Origin: an uncultured Prevotella sp.
GTDB taxonomy: Bacteria; Bacteroidota; Bacteroidia; Bacteroidales; Bacteroidaceae
Length of the DNA: 30,951 bases
Assembly (NCBI GenBank): GCA_900548195.1
Contig: URJQ01000015.1
Span: forward strand, 1-30,951
Direction of reading: 5' to 3'
Part shown: piece after piece, positions 14,641-23,025 of the stretch
Position numbering within the stretch: position 1 is the first letter of the stretch
How the letters are laid out: each line of letters opens with the position of its first letter
The notes under the pieces: generated by a model
The model's input: only the letters and a program-made list of their open reading frames with translations
What the model was told of the DNA's origin: nothing
Databases searched by the model: none
Translations under genes and position numbers: made by a program

Positions 14641-16272
14641 TTACATCATGCCACCCATTCCTGGTGCGCCACCCATAGGCATTGCAGGTTCTGGAGCTGG
14701 CTTATCGCAGATGCAAGCCTCTGTGGTGAGGAAGATACCAGCGATAGAAGCGGCATTCTCCAAAGCTACACGGCTAACCTTTGCAGGGTCGATGATACCA
14801 GCGGCACGGAGATCCTCGAATGTATCTCTACGAGCATTGTAACCGAAGTCACCTTCGCCCTCTGCCACCTTATTGACTACCACTGCACCTTCGATACCTG
14901 CATTGAAGCAAATCTGGCGAAGTGGCTCCTCGATGGCACGCTTTACGATAGAGATACCGGTCTGCTCATCCTGATTTTCGCCCTTGAGATTCTCAAGAGC
15001 CTTGATAGCACGAATGTAAGTAGTACCGCCACCTGCTACTACGCCTTCCTCGATAGCTGCACGAGTAGCGCAAAGTGCATCATCCACGCGGTCCTTCTTC
15101 TCCTTCATCTCTACCTCAGAGTTAGCTCCTACATAGAGCACTGCTACGCCACCAGCGAGCTTTGCAAGGCGCTCCTGAAGCTTTTCCTTGTCGTAAGAAG
15201 ATGTGGTGTTCTCGATTTCCTTGCGGATAGAAGCGACACGCTCAGCGATACACTCCTTGTCGCCAGCACCATTTACGATGGTAGTATTGTCCTTGCTGAT
15301 GTTTACCTTCTCGGCTGTACCGAATGTATCGAGTGTAGCCTGATCGAGACGCAAGCCCTTTTCCTCTGAAATAACGCAACCGCCTGTGAGCACTGCGATA
15401 TCCTCAAGCATTGCTTTACGACGATCACCGAAGCCTGGAGCCTTGACAGCACATACCTTAAGACCGGCACGGAGACGGTTTACTACGAGTGTGGTCAATG
15501 CTTCTGAGTCCACATCCTCTGCGATAACGAGGAGACCACGTCCTGTTTCTGCTACTGACTGCAGGATAGGGAGGAATTCCTTGAGGCTTGAAATCTTCTT
15601 ATCGTAGATGAGGATGTATGGATGTTCCATTACGCACTCAAGTCTTTCTGTGTCAGTAACAAAGTAGCCAGAGAGATAACCGCGGTCAAACTGCATACCT
15701 TCTACTACTCCGATGTGGGTGTCACGGCTCTTTGACTCCTCGATAGTGATGACTCCATCCTTACTTACCTTACGGAAAGCATCTGCAAGGAGCTTACCTA
15801 TCTCTGGATCATTGTTGGCACTGACTGTAGCTACCTGCTCGATCTTGTCGTAGTTGTCGTCCACCTTCTCTGCATTGTTCTGGATATACTCCACTACTGC
15901 CTTGACTGCCTTGTCGATACCACGCTTCAAATCCATTGGGTTTGCACCAGCAGTAACGTTCTTCAAGCCCTCTGTTACGATAGCCTGAGTGAGGATTGTA
16001 GCGGTTGTTGTACCGTCACCAGCGTCATCACCGGTCTTTGAAGCAACGCTCTTGACGAGCTGTGCGCCTGTATTCTCAAACTTATCTTCGAGTTCTATCT
16101 CCTTTGCTACGGTCACACCGTCCTTTGTAATCTGAGGAGCACCAAACTTCTTCTCGATTACTACGTTGCGTCCTTTAGGACCGAGAGTTACTTTTACTGC
16201 GTTAGCAAGCTGATCTACACCCTTTTTGAGGAGATCGCGTGCGTCCATATCGAATTTAATATCTTTTGCCAT
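14641..16272 (-). CDS. groEL: chaperonin GroEL (Hsp60)
   Basis: This 543-aa protein forms the tetradecameric, ATP-driven folding chamber in the cytoplasm with GroES as lid. Visible family marks are KVTLGPKGRNV and DGVTVAKEIEL near the N-terminus, the ATP-site GDGTTTATIL (~86-95), AAIEEGVVAGGG (~402-413), and the flexible Gly/Met tail ending PGMGGMM. Length and start (MAKDIKFD) are standard. groES lies 193 nt upstream on the same strand with an AT-rich gap between them, wider than usual for this pair, but no separate promoter box was found in the gap. A T-tailed terminator follows at 14566-14603. Confidence 0.99.
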   Translation of the reverse strand: MAKDIKFDMDARDLLKKGVDQLANAVKVTLGPKGRNVVIEKKFGAPQITKDGVTVAKEIELEDKFENTGAQLVKSVASKTGDDAGDGTTTATILTQAIVTEGLKNVTAGANPMDLKRGIDKAVKAVVEYIQNNAEKVDDNYDKIEQVATVSANNDPEIGKLLADAFRKVSKDGVITIEESKSRDTHIGVVEGMQFDRGYLSGYFVTDTERLECVMEHPYILIYDKKISSLKEFLPILQSVAETGRGLLVIAEDVDSEALTTLVVNRLRAGLKVCAVKAPGFGDRRKAMLEDIAVLTGGCVISEEKGLRLDQATLDTFGTAEKVNISKDNTTIVNGAGDKECIAERVASIRKEIENTTSSYDKEKLQERLAKLAGGVAVLYVGANSEVEMKEKKDRVDDALCATRAAIEEGVVAGGGTTYIRAIKALENLKGENQDEQTGISIVKRAIEEPLRQICFNAGIEGAVVVNKVAEGEGDFGYNARRDTFEDLRAAGIIDPAKVSRVALENAASIAGIFLTTEACICDKPAPEPAMPMGGAPGMGGMM

Positions 16273-16465
16273 GATTGTTTTATTTTTTTAAAGATTGTGG
16301 GTTGCTGGTTTTGGATTATTGAATTAGAATATCAATAAATGATAATATAAGGAATCAATACGACTGTTTTTGATATTGAAATGATATTCCTAACAGTTCT
16401 TTTTTATATCATTCTATATATTTATATGTTGATATTTTATTTCAAACCAACAACATTAATATTCT

Positions 16466-16735
16466 TTATTTCAGGATAGCGATGACATCGCTCTGACGCA
16501 TGATGAGATATTTCTCACCCATATACTCAATCTCCTGACCGGCATACTTGCCATAAAGGACATTATCGCCAGCTTTGAGAACCATCTCTTCATCCTTCTT
16601 TCCTTCACCTACTGCAACGACAGTGCCCTGGAGAGGTTTTTCCTTTGCTGTGTCAGGAATGATGATACCACCGATTTTTTCTTCTGCAGGCGCTGGAGTA
16701 ATCAGCACGCGGTCTGCTAATGGTTGAATGTTCAT
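16466..16735 (-). CDS. groES: co-chaperonin GroES (Hsp10)
   Basis: An 89-aa heptameric lid for GroEL. It starts MNIQPLADRVLITPAPAEEK and contains the mobile loop (EEKIGGIIIPDTAKEKP, ~18-34), GTVVAVGEGK, and the DNVLYGKYAGQEIEYMGEKYLIMRQ-type region (shown here as motif ~57-81). It ends ...SDVIAILK. It is the first gene of groES-groEL. I found no CIRCE-type operator and no TAnnTTTG box in the 180 nt upstream, so the basis of heat regulation is not visible. Confidence 0.98.
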   Translation of the reverse strand: MNIQPLADRVLITPAPAEEKIGGIIIPDTAKEKPLQGTVVAVGEGKKDEEMVLKAGDNVLYGKYAGQEIEYMGEKYLIMRQSDVIAILK

Positions 16736-16846
16736 AGTCTTTTTGGTTTATTGTTTTGTTATGTTCTTTACTTTTTATCTGGGCTACTGCACCCGATATC
16801 GTGTATTACCAACTCTGTGCCAACCTGCTTTCATGGGGTATATAAC

Positions 16847-16886
16847 CAAAAAAGGTGTGACAAGAGTGCCATTCTTGTCACACCTT
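16847..16886 (-). terminator. Rho-independent terminator of metY
   Basis: AAGGTGTGACAAGA and TCTTGTCACACCTT form a 14-bp stem with a 7-nt loop. On the minus strand the stem is followed by TTTTTT. It starts 31 nt after the metY stop. Confidence 0.92.
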
Positions 16887-16916
16887 AGGTGGTAATTTTG
16901 TCAGCAATATCTCTGT

Positions 16917-18194
16917 TTACATCTTGTCCATTGCCTGCTGGAGGTCTGCTATGATGTCCTCCACATTCTCTATTCCTACGCTGAGACGCACGAGATCTGG
17001 CGCTACACCAGCCTCACGCAGTTGCTCATCCGACATCTGACGATGGGTATGGCTGGCAGGATGAAGCACACAAGTGCGGGCATCTGCCACGTGGGTGACG
17101 ATGGATATGAAGTCGAGATTGTCCATAAAGCGGATGGCATCCTCACGAGTGCCTTTCAGTCCGAAGGCTATCACGCCGCACGAACCATTTGGCATGTATT
17201 TCTCTGCAAGGCTATGATATTTGTTTGACGGCAGTCCGCAATAGTTTACCCATCCCACTTTCTCATTATTCTCCAGCCATTCTGCCACTTTCTGAGCGTT
17301 AGAGCAATGCTGACGCATACGAAGAGCAAGCGTCTCAAGTCCGAGATTGAGGAGGAATGAGTTCTGAGGCGCAGGAATACTGCCGAGATCTCGCATCAAT
17401 TGTGACACGAGTTTTGTGCAATAAGCCATCTTTCCGAATGACTTCGTGTAGGTAAGTCCGTGGTATGACTCGTCCGGAGTGGTAAGACCTGGGAATTTTT
17501 CTGCGTATTTCTCCCAGTCAAAATTGCCGGAATCTACCACGCAGCCGCCTACTTGCGTAGCATGACCATCCATATACTTTGTAGTGGAGTGTGTCACGAT
17601 GTCGCAACCCCACTCGAATGGACGGCAGTTGATTGGTGTAGCAAAGGTATTATCCACGATGAGAGGCACACCATGCTTGTGCGCAATATTCGCAAAGCGC
17701 TCTATATCAAAGACATTTCCGCCTGGATTGGAGATTGTTTCACCAAAGAAGCACTTGGTGTTTGGACGGAAACAAGCCTCTATTTGCTCGTCTGTCCAGT
17801 CTGGATCCACGAAAGTACACTCTATGCCAAGCTTCTTCATTGTCACTCCAAAGAGATTGAAAGTACCGCCATAGATAGTGTTTGACGTGATGAAATGGTC
17901 GCCTGCTTCACATATATTGAATACTGCGTAGAAGTTGGCAGCCTGTCCTGATGACGTAAGCACAGCGCCAACACCGCCTTCGAGGGCAGCAATCTTCTTG
18001 GCTACAGCATCATTTGTCGGGTTTGCAAGACGGGTATAGAAATATCCTTCGTCCTTCAAGTCGAAGAGACGAGCCATCTGTTCGCTTGTCTCATATCTGA
18101 AAGTAGTGCTCTGATAGATAGGTAGTTGTTGAGGTTCACCTTTCTTTGCTTTCCATCCGCCATGTATGCAGATCGTTTCTAAGTTCTTTTTCAT
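16917..18194 (-). CDS. metY: O-acetylhomoserine sulfhydrylase (PLP-dependent)
   Basis: This 425-aa enzyme of the Cys/Met metabolism PLP family should make homocysteine from O-acetylhomoserine and sulfide in the cytoplasm. The PLP-binding lysine is K206 in HSTTKYMDGH. D181 (VDNTFATP) contacts the cofactor ring, and Y53/R55 (YFYTRLANPT) reach the phosphate from the neighbouring subunit. The starting motif THGG-like ICIHGGW and the length (about 425, with the extended KFPGLTTPDESYHGLTY region) favour the MetY type over cystathionine gamma-synthase or lyase (about 380). This agrees with the acetyl-specific MetA at 23026-23946. It is a single-gene unit with a strong terminator (16847-16886) and a weak promoter match near 18250-18277. 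Confidence 0.93.
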   Translation of the reverse strand: MKKNLETICIHGGWKAKKGEPQQLPIYQSTTFRYETSEQMARLFDLKDEGYFYTRLANPTNDAVAKKIAALEGGVGAVLTSSGQAANFYAVFNICEAGDHFITSNTIYGGTFNLFGVTMKKLGIECTFVDPDWTDEQIEACFRPNTKCFFGETISNPGGNVFDIERFANIAHKHGVPLIVDNTFATPINCRPFEWGCDIVTHSTTKYMDGHATQVGGCVVDSGNFDWEKYAEKFPGLTTPDESYHGLTYTKSFGKMAYCTKLVSQLMRDLGSIPAPQNSFLLNLGLETLALRMRQHCSNAQKVAEWLENNEKVGWVNYCGLPSNKYHSLAEKYMPNGSCGVIAFGLKGTREDAIRFMDNLDFISIVTHVADARTCVLHPASHTHRQMSDEQLREAGVAPDLVRLSVGIENVEDIIADLQQAMDKM

Positions 18195-18249
18195 TTGTTG
18201 TTTATATGTGGTTGTTTATAGTTTTTTTTATCTCAATGAGGAATATATC

Positions 18250-18277
18250 CAAATTACGGATACCTATTTATTCTCAA
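18250..18277 (-). promoter_or_regulatory. weak promoter match upstream of metY
   Basis: On the minus strand TTG (18277-18275) is followed by 18 nt and TAATTTG (18256-18250), one base short of the TAnnTTTG consensus. It lies 56 nt upstream of the ATG. No SAM riboswitch fold was recognised in the leader. Confidence 0.35.
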
Positions 18278-18342
18278 TACCGTTGACTCTACTCTCTTTT
18301 TAATCTACACTCCTTAATCTCCTCTTTTTAGAAAAGCAAGTC

Positions 18343-18404
18343 GCCGCCACCGTGTCAGTCGCGTTACCGGCTGACATTAGTAAGATATCGCAACGGCGTC
18401 AGCC
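18343..18404. other. GC-rich structured patch 3' of the C11 protease gene
   Basis: This patch is clearly richer in G+C than its surroundings and contains the inverted pair GGCTGAC (18369-18375) / GTCAGCC (18398-18404), with further pairing between GCCG (18343) and CGGC (18368). It lies between the C11 stop and the likely metY promoter, so it probably belongs to the 3' end of the C11 transcript. Confidence 0.4.
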
Positions 18405-18441
18405 CTTCTTCGTTCCTCATTCTTCATCTCTGACAATCCTA

Positions 18442-19767
18442 TCACTCCCTACTCCATCCCCATTTGCTCCAATCCACTACGTTAGTCCAGCTCATTCGGA
18501 AGATACTCTTGTTAGGATTGAGGTTTGTGCCAGACACCCATTGGTAATAATTCTGTGGCACAAAGAGGGAGATACCGCCGTAATTGGCTTCATTCATCTG
18601 GAATGTGGAGAATGCAATCTGCTCTGCTGTCGCCCAATTGGTAAGTTTTTTCTGCTTGTCATCACCTGGATATGAGGAATATACCACGGTTTTCTGAAGC
18701 ACCTCATCCCATTTCTGGAAGTCTTCACTGCTGAGATGCACACGCATTATGTTTCGTGCATCATAGAAACATGGGCAGTTTCCCATGTAATCATTCTTGC
18801 CATAGTATATCATTCCCGAAAGATCAAGCTCGTTAGGGTATTGATATTTCGACATGAAAGTGCTGAGAGCCGTCGCTGTAGCCTCTGCAAAGTCATTCAT
18901 TCTGTCAGTATCTATGACTGAAAGAGGCAGGCCTTTGACTTTCAGATTGTCAACATTGCCTGTCTGACTGTCAACATTGGCTGTCAGACTGCCGATATAA
19001 TCATCCACGATGGCAGGTCCCACCTCGTCTTTTGCAAGGAAAAAGTCCTTGACCACCTTCACATAAGGCGCTCCTTTGCCTGGTATCTCTGCTGGAGAAC
19101 CTATAAGATAGCGTGCCGTATTACGCATTTCATAAGCCACTTCCGCACATATTGCCTGACAACAGTCGAAAAATATGAAGTCAAGCTTTGGGAATGATGC
19201 TGCGATAGCTTCATCCAAATCCTGTATGTTTATAAATTTATATCCATCTGAGCCATTCGGATGGTCTTGACCAGAGTCTCCTCCGTAGGCTTTTGCTATC
19301 TGTTTGAGCTTAGATGTGCTCCTTGTGAAGGCGTCAGACATCTGTATCCATCCGTTGGCATGGCCCCAAAGAGACAGAGCATACGACTCGGCTGGATAGT
19401 TTTTTGCCACCCATTGCATCACTTCCTTCATCTTTTCTTTGTCTGTGCAATAGAAATCCTCGGAATAGACTTTTACCTTTTTGATGCCATTTTTGTCGCA
19501 TTTAGCAATATATGGCTTCTCTTCCTTGCTCATTCTGTCGGCAAAGATGATGAGATTTTGGTCGTCAGCAAGGTATTGTGCACCGGTAATCATATCCTGG
19601 TAGTTGTCTTCGAAGAAAGAATATTGGTCGAGATTATTCTCTGCACATATATATATGAGTACGGTACGTTTTGCCAATGTCTTTTCTTCATCGTTGACAT
19701 CATGATGACATGCGGTGGTGATACACAGCGTAAATACAGTTAATAGGATGGTCTTTAGTCTTTTCAT
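18442..19767 (-). CDS. clostripain-family (C11) cysteine protease, lipoprotein
   Basis: A 441-aa predicted lipoprotein: the lipobox ITTAC places the lipidated cysteine at residue 20, so it is membrane-anchored on the periplasmic side or surface-exposed. The peptidase C11 catalytic pair is visible as H136 in SLWGHANGW and C203 in FFDCCQAIC. The beginning (RTVLIYICAENNL) and the end (YGGISLFVPQNYY) are also typical of the family. C11 enzymes usually cleave after Arg or Lys and self-activate. Residues ~265-282 contain an internal near-repeat (ANVDSQTGNVDN), matched by a DNA direct repeat around 18945-18975. The gene starts 12 nt after the stop of the upstream lipoprotein gene, so both form an operon. 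Confidence 0.92.
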   Translation of the reverse strand: MKRLKTILLTVFTLCITTACHHDVNDEEKTLAKRTVLIYICAENNLDQYSFFEDNYQDMITGAQYLADDQNLIIFADRMSKEEKPYIAKCDKNGIKKVKVYSEDFYCTDKEKMKEVMQWVAKNYPAESYALSLWGHANGWIQMSDAFTRSTSKLKQIAKAYGGDSGQDHPNGSDGYKFINIQDLDEAIAASFPKLDFIFFDCCQAICAEVAYEMRNTARYLIGSPAEIPGKGAPYVKVVKDFFLAKDEVGPAIVDDYIGSLTANVDSQTGNVDNLKVKGLPLSVIDTDRMNDFAEATATALSTFMSKYQYPNELDLSGMIYYGKNDYMGNCPCFYDARNIMRVHLSSEDFQKWDEVLQKTVVYSSYPGDDKQKKLTNWATAEQIAFSTFQMNEANYGGISLFVPQNYYQWVSGTNLNPNKSIFRMSWTNVVDWSKWGWSRE

Positions 19768-19779
19768 ATTCGATAATAT

Positions 19780-20787
19780 TTATTCATTTATAGCTCCACA
19801 TTCAGGACATTTGCCTTTTTTCTTCATTCTGCATCCGCAATTTCCGCAGATATAATGGCGTCTGGAATGGCGGAAATAGGAACGAAGGGCAAACAACCAA
19901 TAAATAATCAGCAAAGGATAACCTACATAATATAATGTCGTGATGCTGAATACCATATAGTTTACAGCGCACATTCCTACCACTCCGGAGAGATAAAGCA
20001 CTGCATCACTGAAAGGAAGACTGTGACGCACATCGTCTATTGCAGCCAAAGCGATTACCACCATTGCCCAAACCGAGGTGATAAAGATACTCAAGATGAA
20101 TGGCAACTTAAACGGATTAAGCGATGGATGATAATAGAAATGTCGCCAAGTCTCTGGCGCAAACATCTGGACAGAGGCGTAAAGGCTGGCTGATGACGCC
20201 ACTATCAGGCAGAGAAGTGTAGGATAAAACGATGGAATATCCCTCACATGTACCATCGGAGCATTGCTTCGATAGATGGTACGCGACACGTATGAGATGC
20301 CAATGATGGTAAGTATGATTAGCGTAATTATGATATGCGTGTCAGAAAAGAACATGATAGACTGCGAAATGGGATCTACCGGCACTACGCTTGGCAAGAG
20401 TTCTGTCTCATGTATCCATCCCCATTTGCCCTCATCCGTGGCAAGTTGCACCCATACAGAGTCTATAGAGTCCTGTGGTATGATACGTATGTCGCCCACT
20501 ACCAGCTGATGGTCCTTCATCACAGAGAAGGTATCTATGTGCATTTTGTTGACCATTTCCTCGGGTTGCTGGGCAAGTAAGGAGATGGAATCGTCACGTA
20601 CCTGGAAATTATAGCCCTCTGTATAGTGGTGAAATGAATAGAAAGAGATGGAATCCATCTGCGCCTCACTATACTGTTGCACCAAAGCATCATGCTGAAC
20701 CGCCTCCTCATTCTTGGCGGTATCGCTGTAACAGGAGGCTAATGTCATTATGATGACTGATATTATGACTTTTATTATGTGGCGCAT
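19780..20787 (-). CDS. membrane lipoprotein with SH3-like segment and C-terminal zinc ribbon
   Basis: The start is the ATG at 20787 (MRHIIKVIISVIIMTLASC), which gives a lipobox with C19. An ATG farther upstream at 20832 would translate through a repeat and is rejected. The product has 335 aa. Residues ~20-130 are extracytoplasmic and end with an SH3-like stretch (SVWVQLATDEGKWGWIHETELLP). About four to five membrane helices follow (~150-315). The last 24 residues hold CGNCGC...CPECG, a four-cysteine zinc ribbon that should be cytoplasmic. Combining a lipid anchor, a periplasmic sensor-like domain and a cytoplasmic zinc ribbon is unusual. Its stop is 12 nt before the C11 protease start, so the two proteins probably act together; the function is unknown. 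Confidence 0.85.
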   Translation of the reverse strand: MRHIIKVIISVIIMTLASCYSDTAKNEEAVQHDALVQQYSEAQMDSISFYSFHHYTEGYNFQVRDDSISLLAQQPEEMVNKMHIDTFSVMKDHQLVVGDIRIIPQDSIDSVWVQLATDEGKWGWIHETELLPSVVPVDPISQSIMFFSDTHIIITLIILTIIGISYVSRTIYRSNAPMVHVRDIPSFYPTLLCLIVASSASLYASVQMFAPETWRHFYYHPSLNPFKLPFILSIFITSVWAMVVIALAAIDDVRHSLPFSDAVLYLSGVVGMCAVNYMVFSITTLYYVGYPLLIIYWLFALRSYFRHSRRHYICGNCGCRMKKKGKCPECGAINE

Positions 20788-20821
20788 TGGGGCGGTTTTA
20801 TTGGTTATTCCAACGGTAAAA

Positions 20822-20951
20822 GCCGTTGGCACAGTGGCGGATTGGTGAGGAATCCTATTGAAAATGCCGTTGGCACAGTGGCAGATTGGTGAGGAATCCT
20901 ATTAAAATGCCGTTGGCACAGTGGCGGATTGGCGAGGAATATTGTTGAAAT
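20822..20951. repeat. tandem triplicate of a 43-44 bp unit
   Basis: Three consecutive units (20822-20865, 20866-20908, 20909-20951) each start with GCCGTTGGCACAGTGGC and continue with GATTGG-YGAGGAAT. Each contains the small palindrome TGCCGTTGGCA. The array is preceded by CCAACGGTAAAAG, and that leading 30 bp (20809-20838) recurs at 12626-12655. It fills the space between the U32-family gene stop and the lipoprotein start. Confidence 0.92.
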
Positions 20952-20964
20952 CGGGATGCGATTC

Positions 20965-22842
20965 TTATGCGTTACGGAGTACACTCATCTGACAATGACG
21001 GCAGTCGAATTGCAGTTGAAACTCTCGTCCATCTGTCATACTGATGGAAAGAGGTTCCTTCCATGGTGCTTTCTTTCCCGTTTTGGTGCAGTAACCCATT
21101 TCATTGCGGAGGCAATAACGGCACTGCATCAGGATATTACCATGATGAGCATCCATCTCAAAGCATGTTGCTTCGTCCACTCCTTGCTGCTTATAGAATG
21201 CTTTAGCTTCGTTATTAGAAGCATTATACAAGTAAGGAATAGAGTAAGAGCATGGCTTTTTGGTTCCAATAGCAGAGGTTTGATGCTCTGAAACCGACTC
21301 ACTTTTGCAACTATCAGCATGCGTCTTACCAATTTTTTCCACCTTATTTATATATATAGGGGCAGAAGTAATGGCTTCAATGACATCACGTCGCATATTA
21401 GCAAGTACACTGCTGGGGATGAAAGCATCGGTATCAACCTCTACTTCGGTAGCAGAATAGATTGTTCCACCGAGCTTTGTCAGTTGACGAACGATGTTAT
21501 CATACTGTGGTTTCTGCGCTTTTTGCAGTTCGCATTCAGTCTTTACCTCAGCATTACGTCCCATTTCATCAGACGCAGAAAGAATAAGAGTATTGCCATC
21601 AGCAGTAAGATGGAAAACGATATCCATCTTTCTCTCGCTTGTAGGCTTCGCTAAAGCGGTGGTAAAGTTTTGGTCGAGGTTACGAAACAGTTGGGTACCA
21701 AGACGTAATGTCTGTGGCATTCGCAAAGGAAAGATGCGGTTTCCCTCCACTTTATTTACCCTAAAGCCAACTAATTGTCCTTCAGAATCAATAAAACAGA
21801 GACCATCTCCATTGGCAAAAGCGGCGGTTCCAGCCACATTAAACGAATGTCCGCGTATCTCTTTCACCTTACCTACATACTCACCTTTAGCCTTAGGAGT
21901 GAAGAAAGTAATCATAGACTGATTGCTTCTACCGTCAGCAAAGTAAGTGGTAAAGCCTCTATTGAATGACTTTCTGATGTCAGGAGTAAAGGTATAATTG
22001 CATTTTCCGAAAGAAGCACGAGCGTATTGATGCGGATATTTTGCCACTATCTGATTGAGAACGTTGCTATATGCCGCTGTGACATTCTTGACATAATCGA
22101 CGTCTTTCAGTCTTCCTTCAATCTTGAATGACACTGCTCCAGCCTTTACGAGACGCTCTATATTGTCTATCTGCGCCATATCCTTGAGGGAAAGGAGGTA
22201 TTTATTCTCTTCGAGAATGCGGCCGTCAGCATCTTTCAGGGTGAAAGGCAAGCGGCAGAACTGTGCACATTCGCCACGATTAGCAGAGCGATTGAAGCAA
22301 TACTGCGAAGCATAACACTGTCCAGAGTAACTTACACAGAGTGCTCCATGAACGAAAACTTCGAGTTCTGTGTCAGGAAGCGCCTCGTGAATATCGCTTA
22401 TCTCGTCGATACTCAATTCTCTTGCCAGCACAATACGCTGAAAACCAAGGCTTGCAAGCCACTCTACCTTCTCCTTTGAGCGATTGTCTGTCTGGGTGGA
22501 AGCATGGAGATGGCAGTGTAAAGGCATAGCTTTCAGCCTGCTATACAGTCCCATATCCTGAACGAGAATTGCATCCACGCCGATACTATCCAATTCTTTT
22601 ACGAGGTCAACTGTATCTTCCAACTCCTCTTCATATATGATAGTATTGACAGTGACAAACACTTTAGCCCCAAACTGATGCGCGTAACGACACAGCTGGT
22701 CAATGTCTTCCGTGCTATTACCTGCGGAAGCACGTGCTCCAAACCGCTTTGCGCCAATATATACAGCGTCAGCACCATGGTCTATTGCGGCTTTTCCGCA
22801 TTCAAGATTCTTGGCTGGGGCAAGAAGTTCGAGGTGGGTCAT
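20965..22842 (-). CDS. rlhA: U32-family protein, RlhA-type 23S rRNA hydroxylation enzyme
   Basis: This 625-aa protein belongs to the U32 'collagenase-like' family. The N-terminal barrel (LELLAPAKNLECGKAAI...GADAVYIG) is followed by the family signature around residues 161-197, EVFVHGALCVSYSGQC then ANRGECAQFC, with C169, C176, C192 and C196 available for an iron-sulfur cluster. Its length and the domain after residue ~390 (DUF3656-like) fit RlhA (YdcP), needed for 5-hydroxycytidine at 23S C2501 in E. coli, better than TrhP (about 450 aa). A C-terminal cysteine-rich tail (CRYCLRNEMGYC, CRHC) is an additional metal-site candidate. Older annotations call such proteins proteases; the RNA-modification role is inferred from family knowledge. 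Confidence 0.82.
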   Translation of the reverse strand: MTHLELLAPAKNLECGKAAIDHGADAVYIGAKRFGARASAGNSTEDIDQLCRYAHQFGAKVFVTVNTIIYEEELEDTVDLVKELDSIGVDAILVQDMGLYSRLKAMPLHCHLHASTQTDNRSKEKVEWLASLGFQRIVLARELSIDEISDIHEALPDTELEVFVHGALCVSYSGQCYASQYCFNRSANRGECAQFCRLPFTLKDADGRILEENKYLLSLKDMAQIDNIERLVKAGAVSFKIEGRLKDVDYVKNVTAAYSNVLNQIVAKYPHQYARASFGKCNYTFTPDIRKSFNRGFTTYFADGRSNQSMITFFTPKAKGEYVGKVKEIRGHSFNVAGTAAFANGDGLCFIDSEGQLVGFRVNKVEGNRIFPLRMPQTLRLGTQLFRNLDQNFTTALAKPTSERKMDIVFHLTADGNTLILSASDEMGRNAEVKTECELQKAQKPQYDNIVRQLTKLGGTIYSATEVEVDTDAFIPSSVLANMRRDVIEAITSAPIYINKVEKIGKTHADSCKSESVSEHQTSAIGTKKPCSYSIPYLYNASNNEAKAFYKQQGVDEATCFEMDAHHGNILMQCRYCLRNEMGYCTKTGKKAPWKEPLSISMTDGREFQLQFDCRHCQMSVLRNA

Positions 22843-23025
22843 TCGGTTATTATTGTTTTATTGAATAGTAAAAGATGAATAATGAGAAGTAAATAATCGC
22901 ATTAAAGCGTTTGACTAAATAAGGACTAACCAACATATTGCATGATGTTTGGAGGTCTTAAAATAGAAGAAACGCTCAAGCGATATATGCTATCTCACAT
23001 TCTGAATATAAGTGGATAATCAAAA

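Noticed and set aside
16790..16830. sigma-54-like site (TTGGCACAGAGTTGG) upstream of groES on the minus strand
   Set aside because: The GG-to-GC spacing is one base short and the -12 GC is absent; it resembles a chance match.
18195..18441. SAM riboswitch upstream of metY
   Set aside because: None of the conserved SAM-I core blocks is present, and the folded patch lies upstream of the likely promoter.
20788..20832. N-terminal extension of the zinc-ribbon lipoprotein to 20832
   Set aside because: The extension translates a dispersed repeat, and the lipobox is correctly placed only when the start is at 20787.
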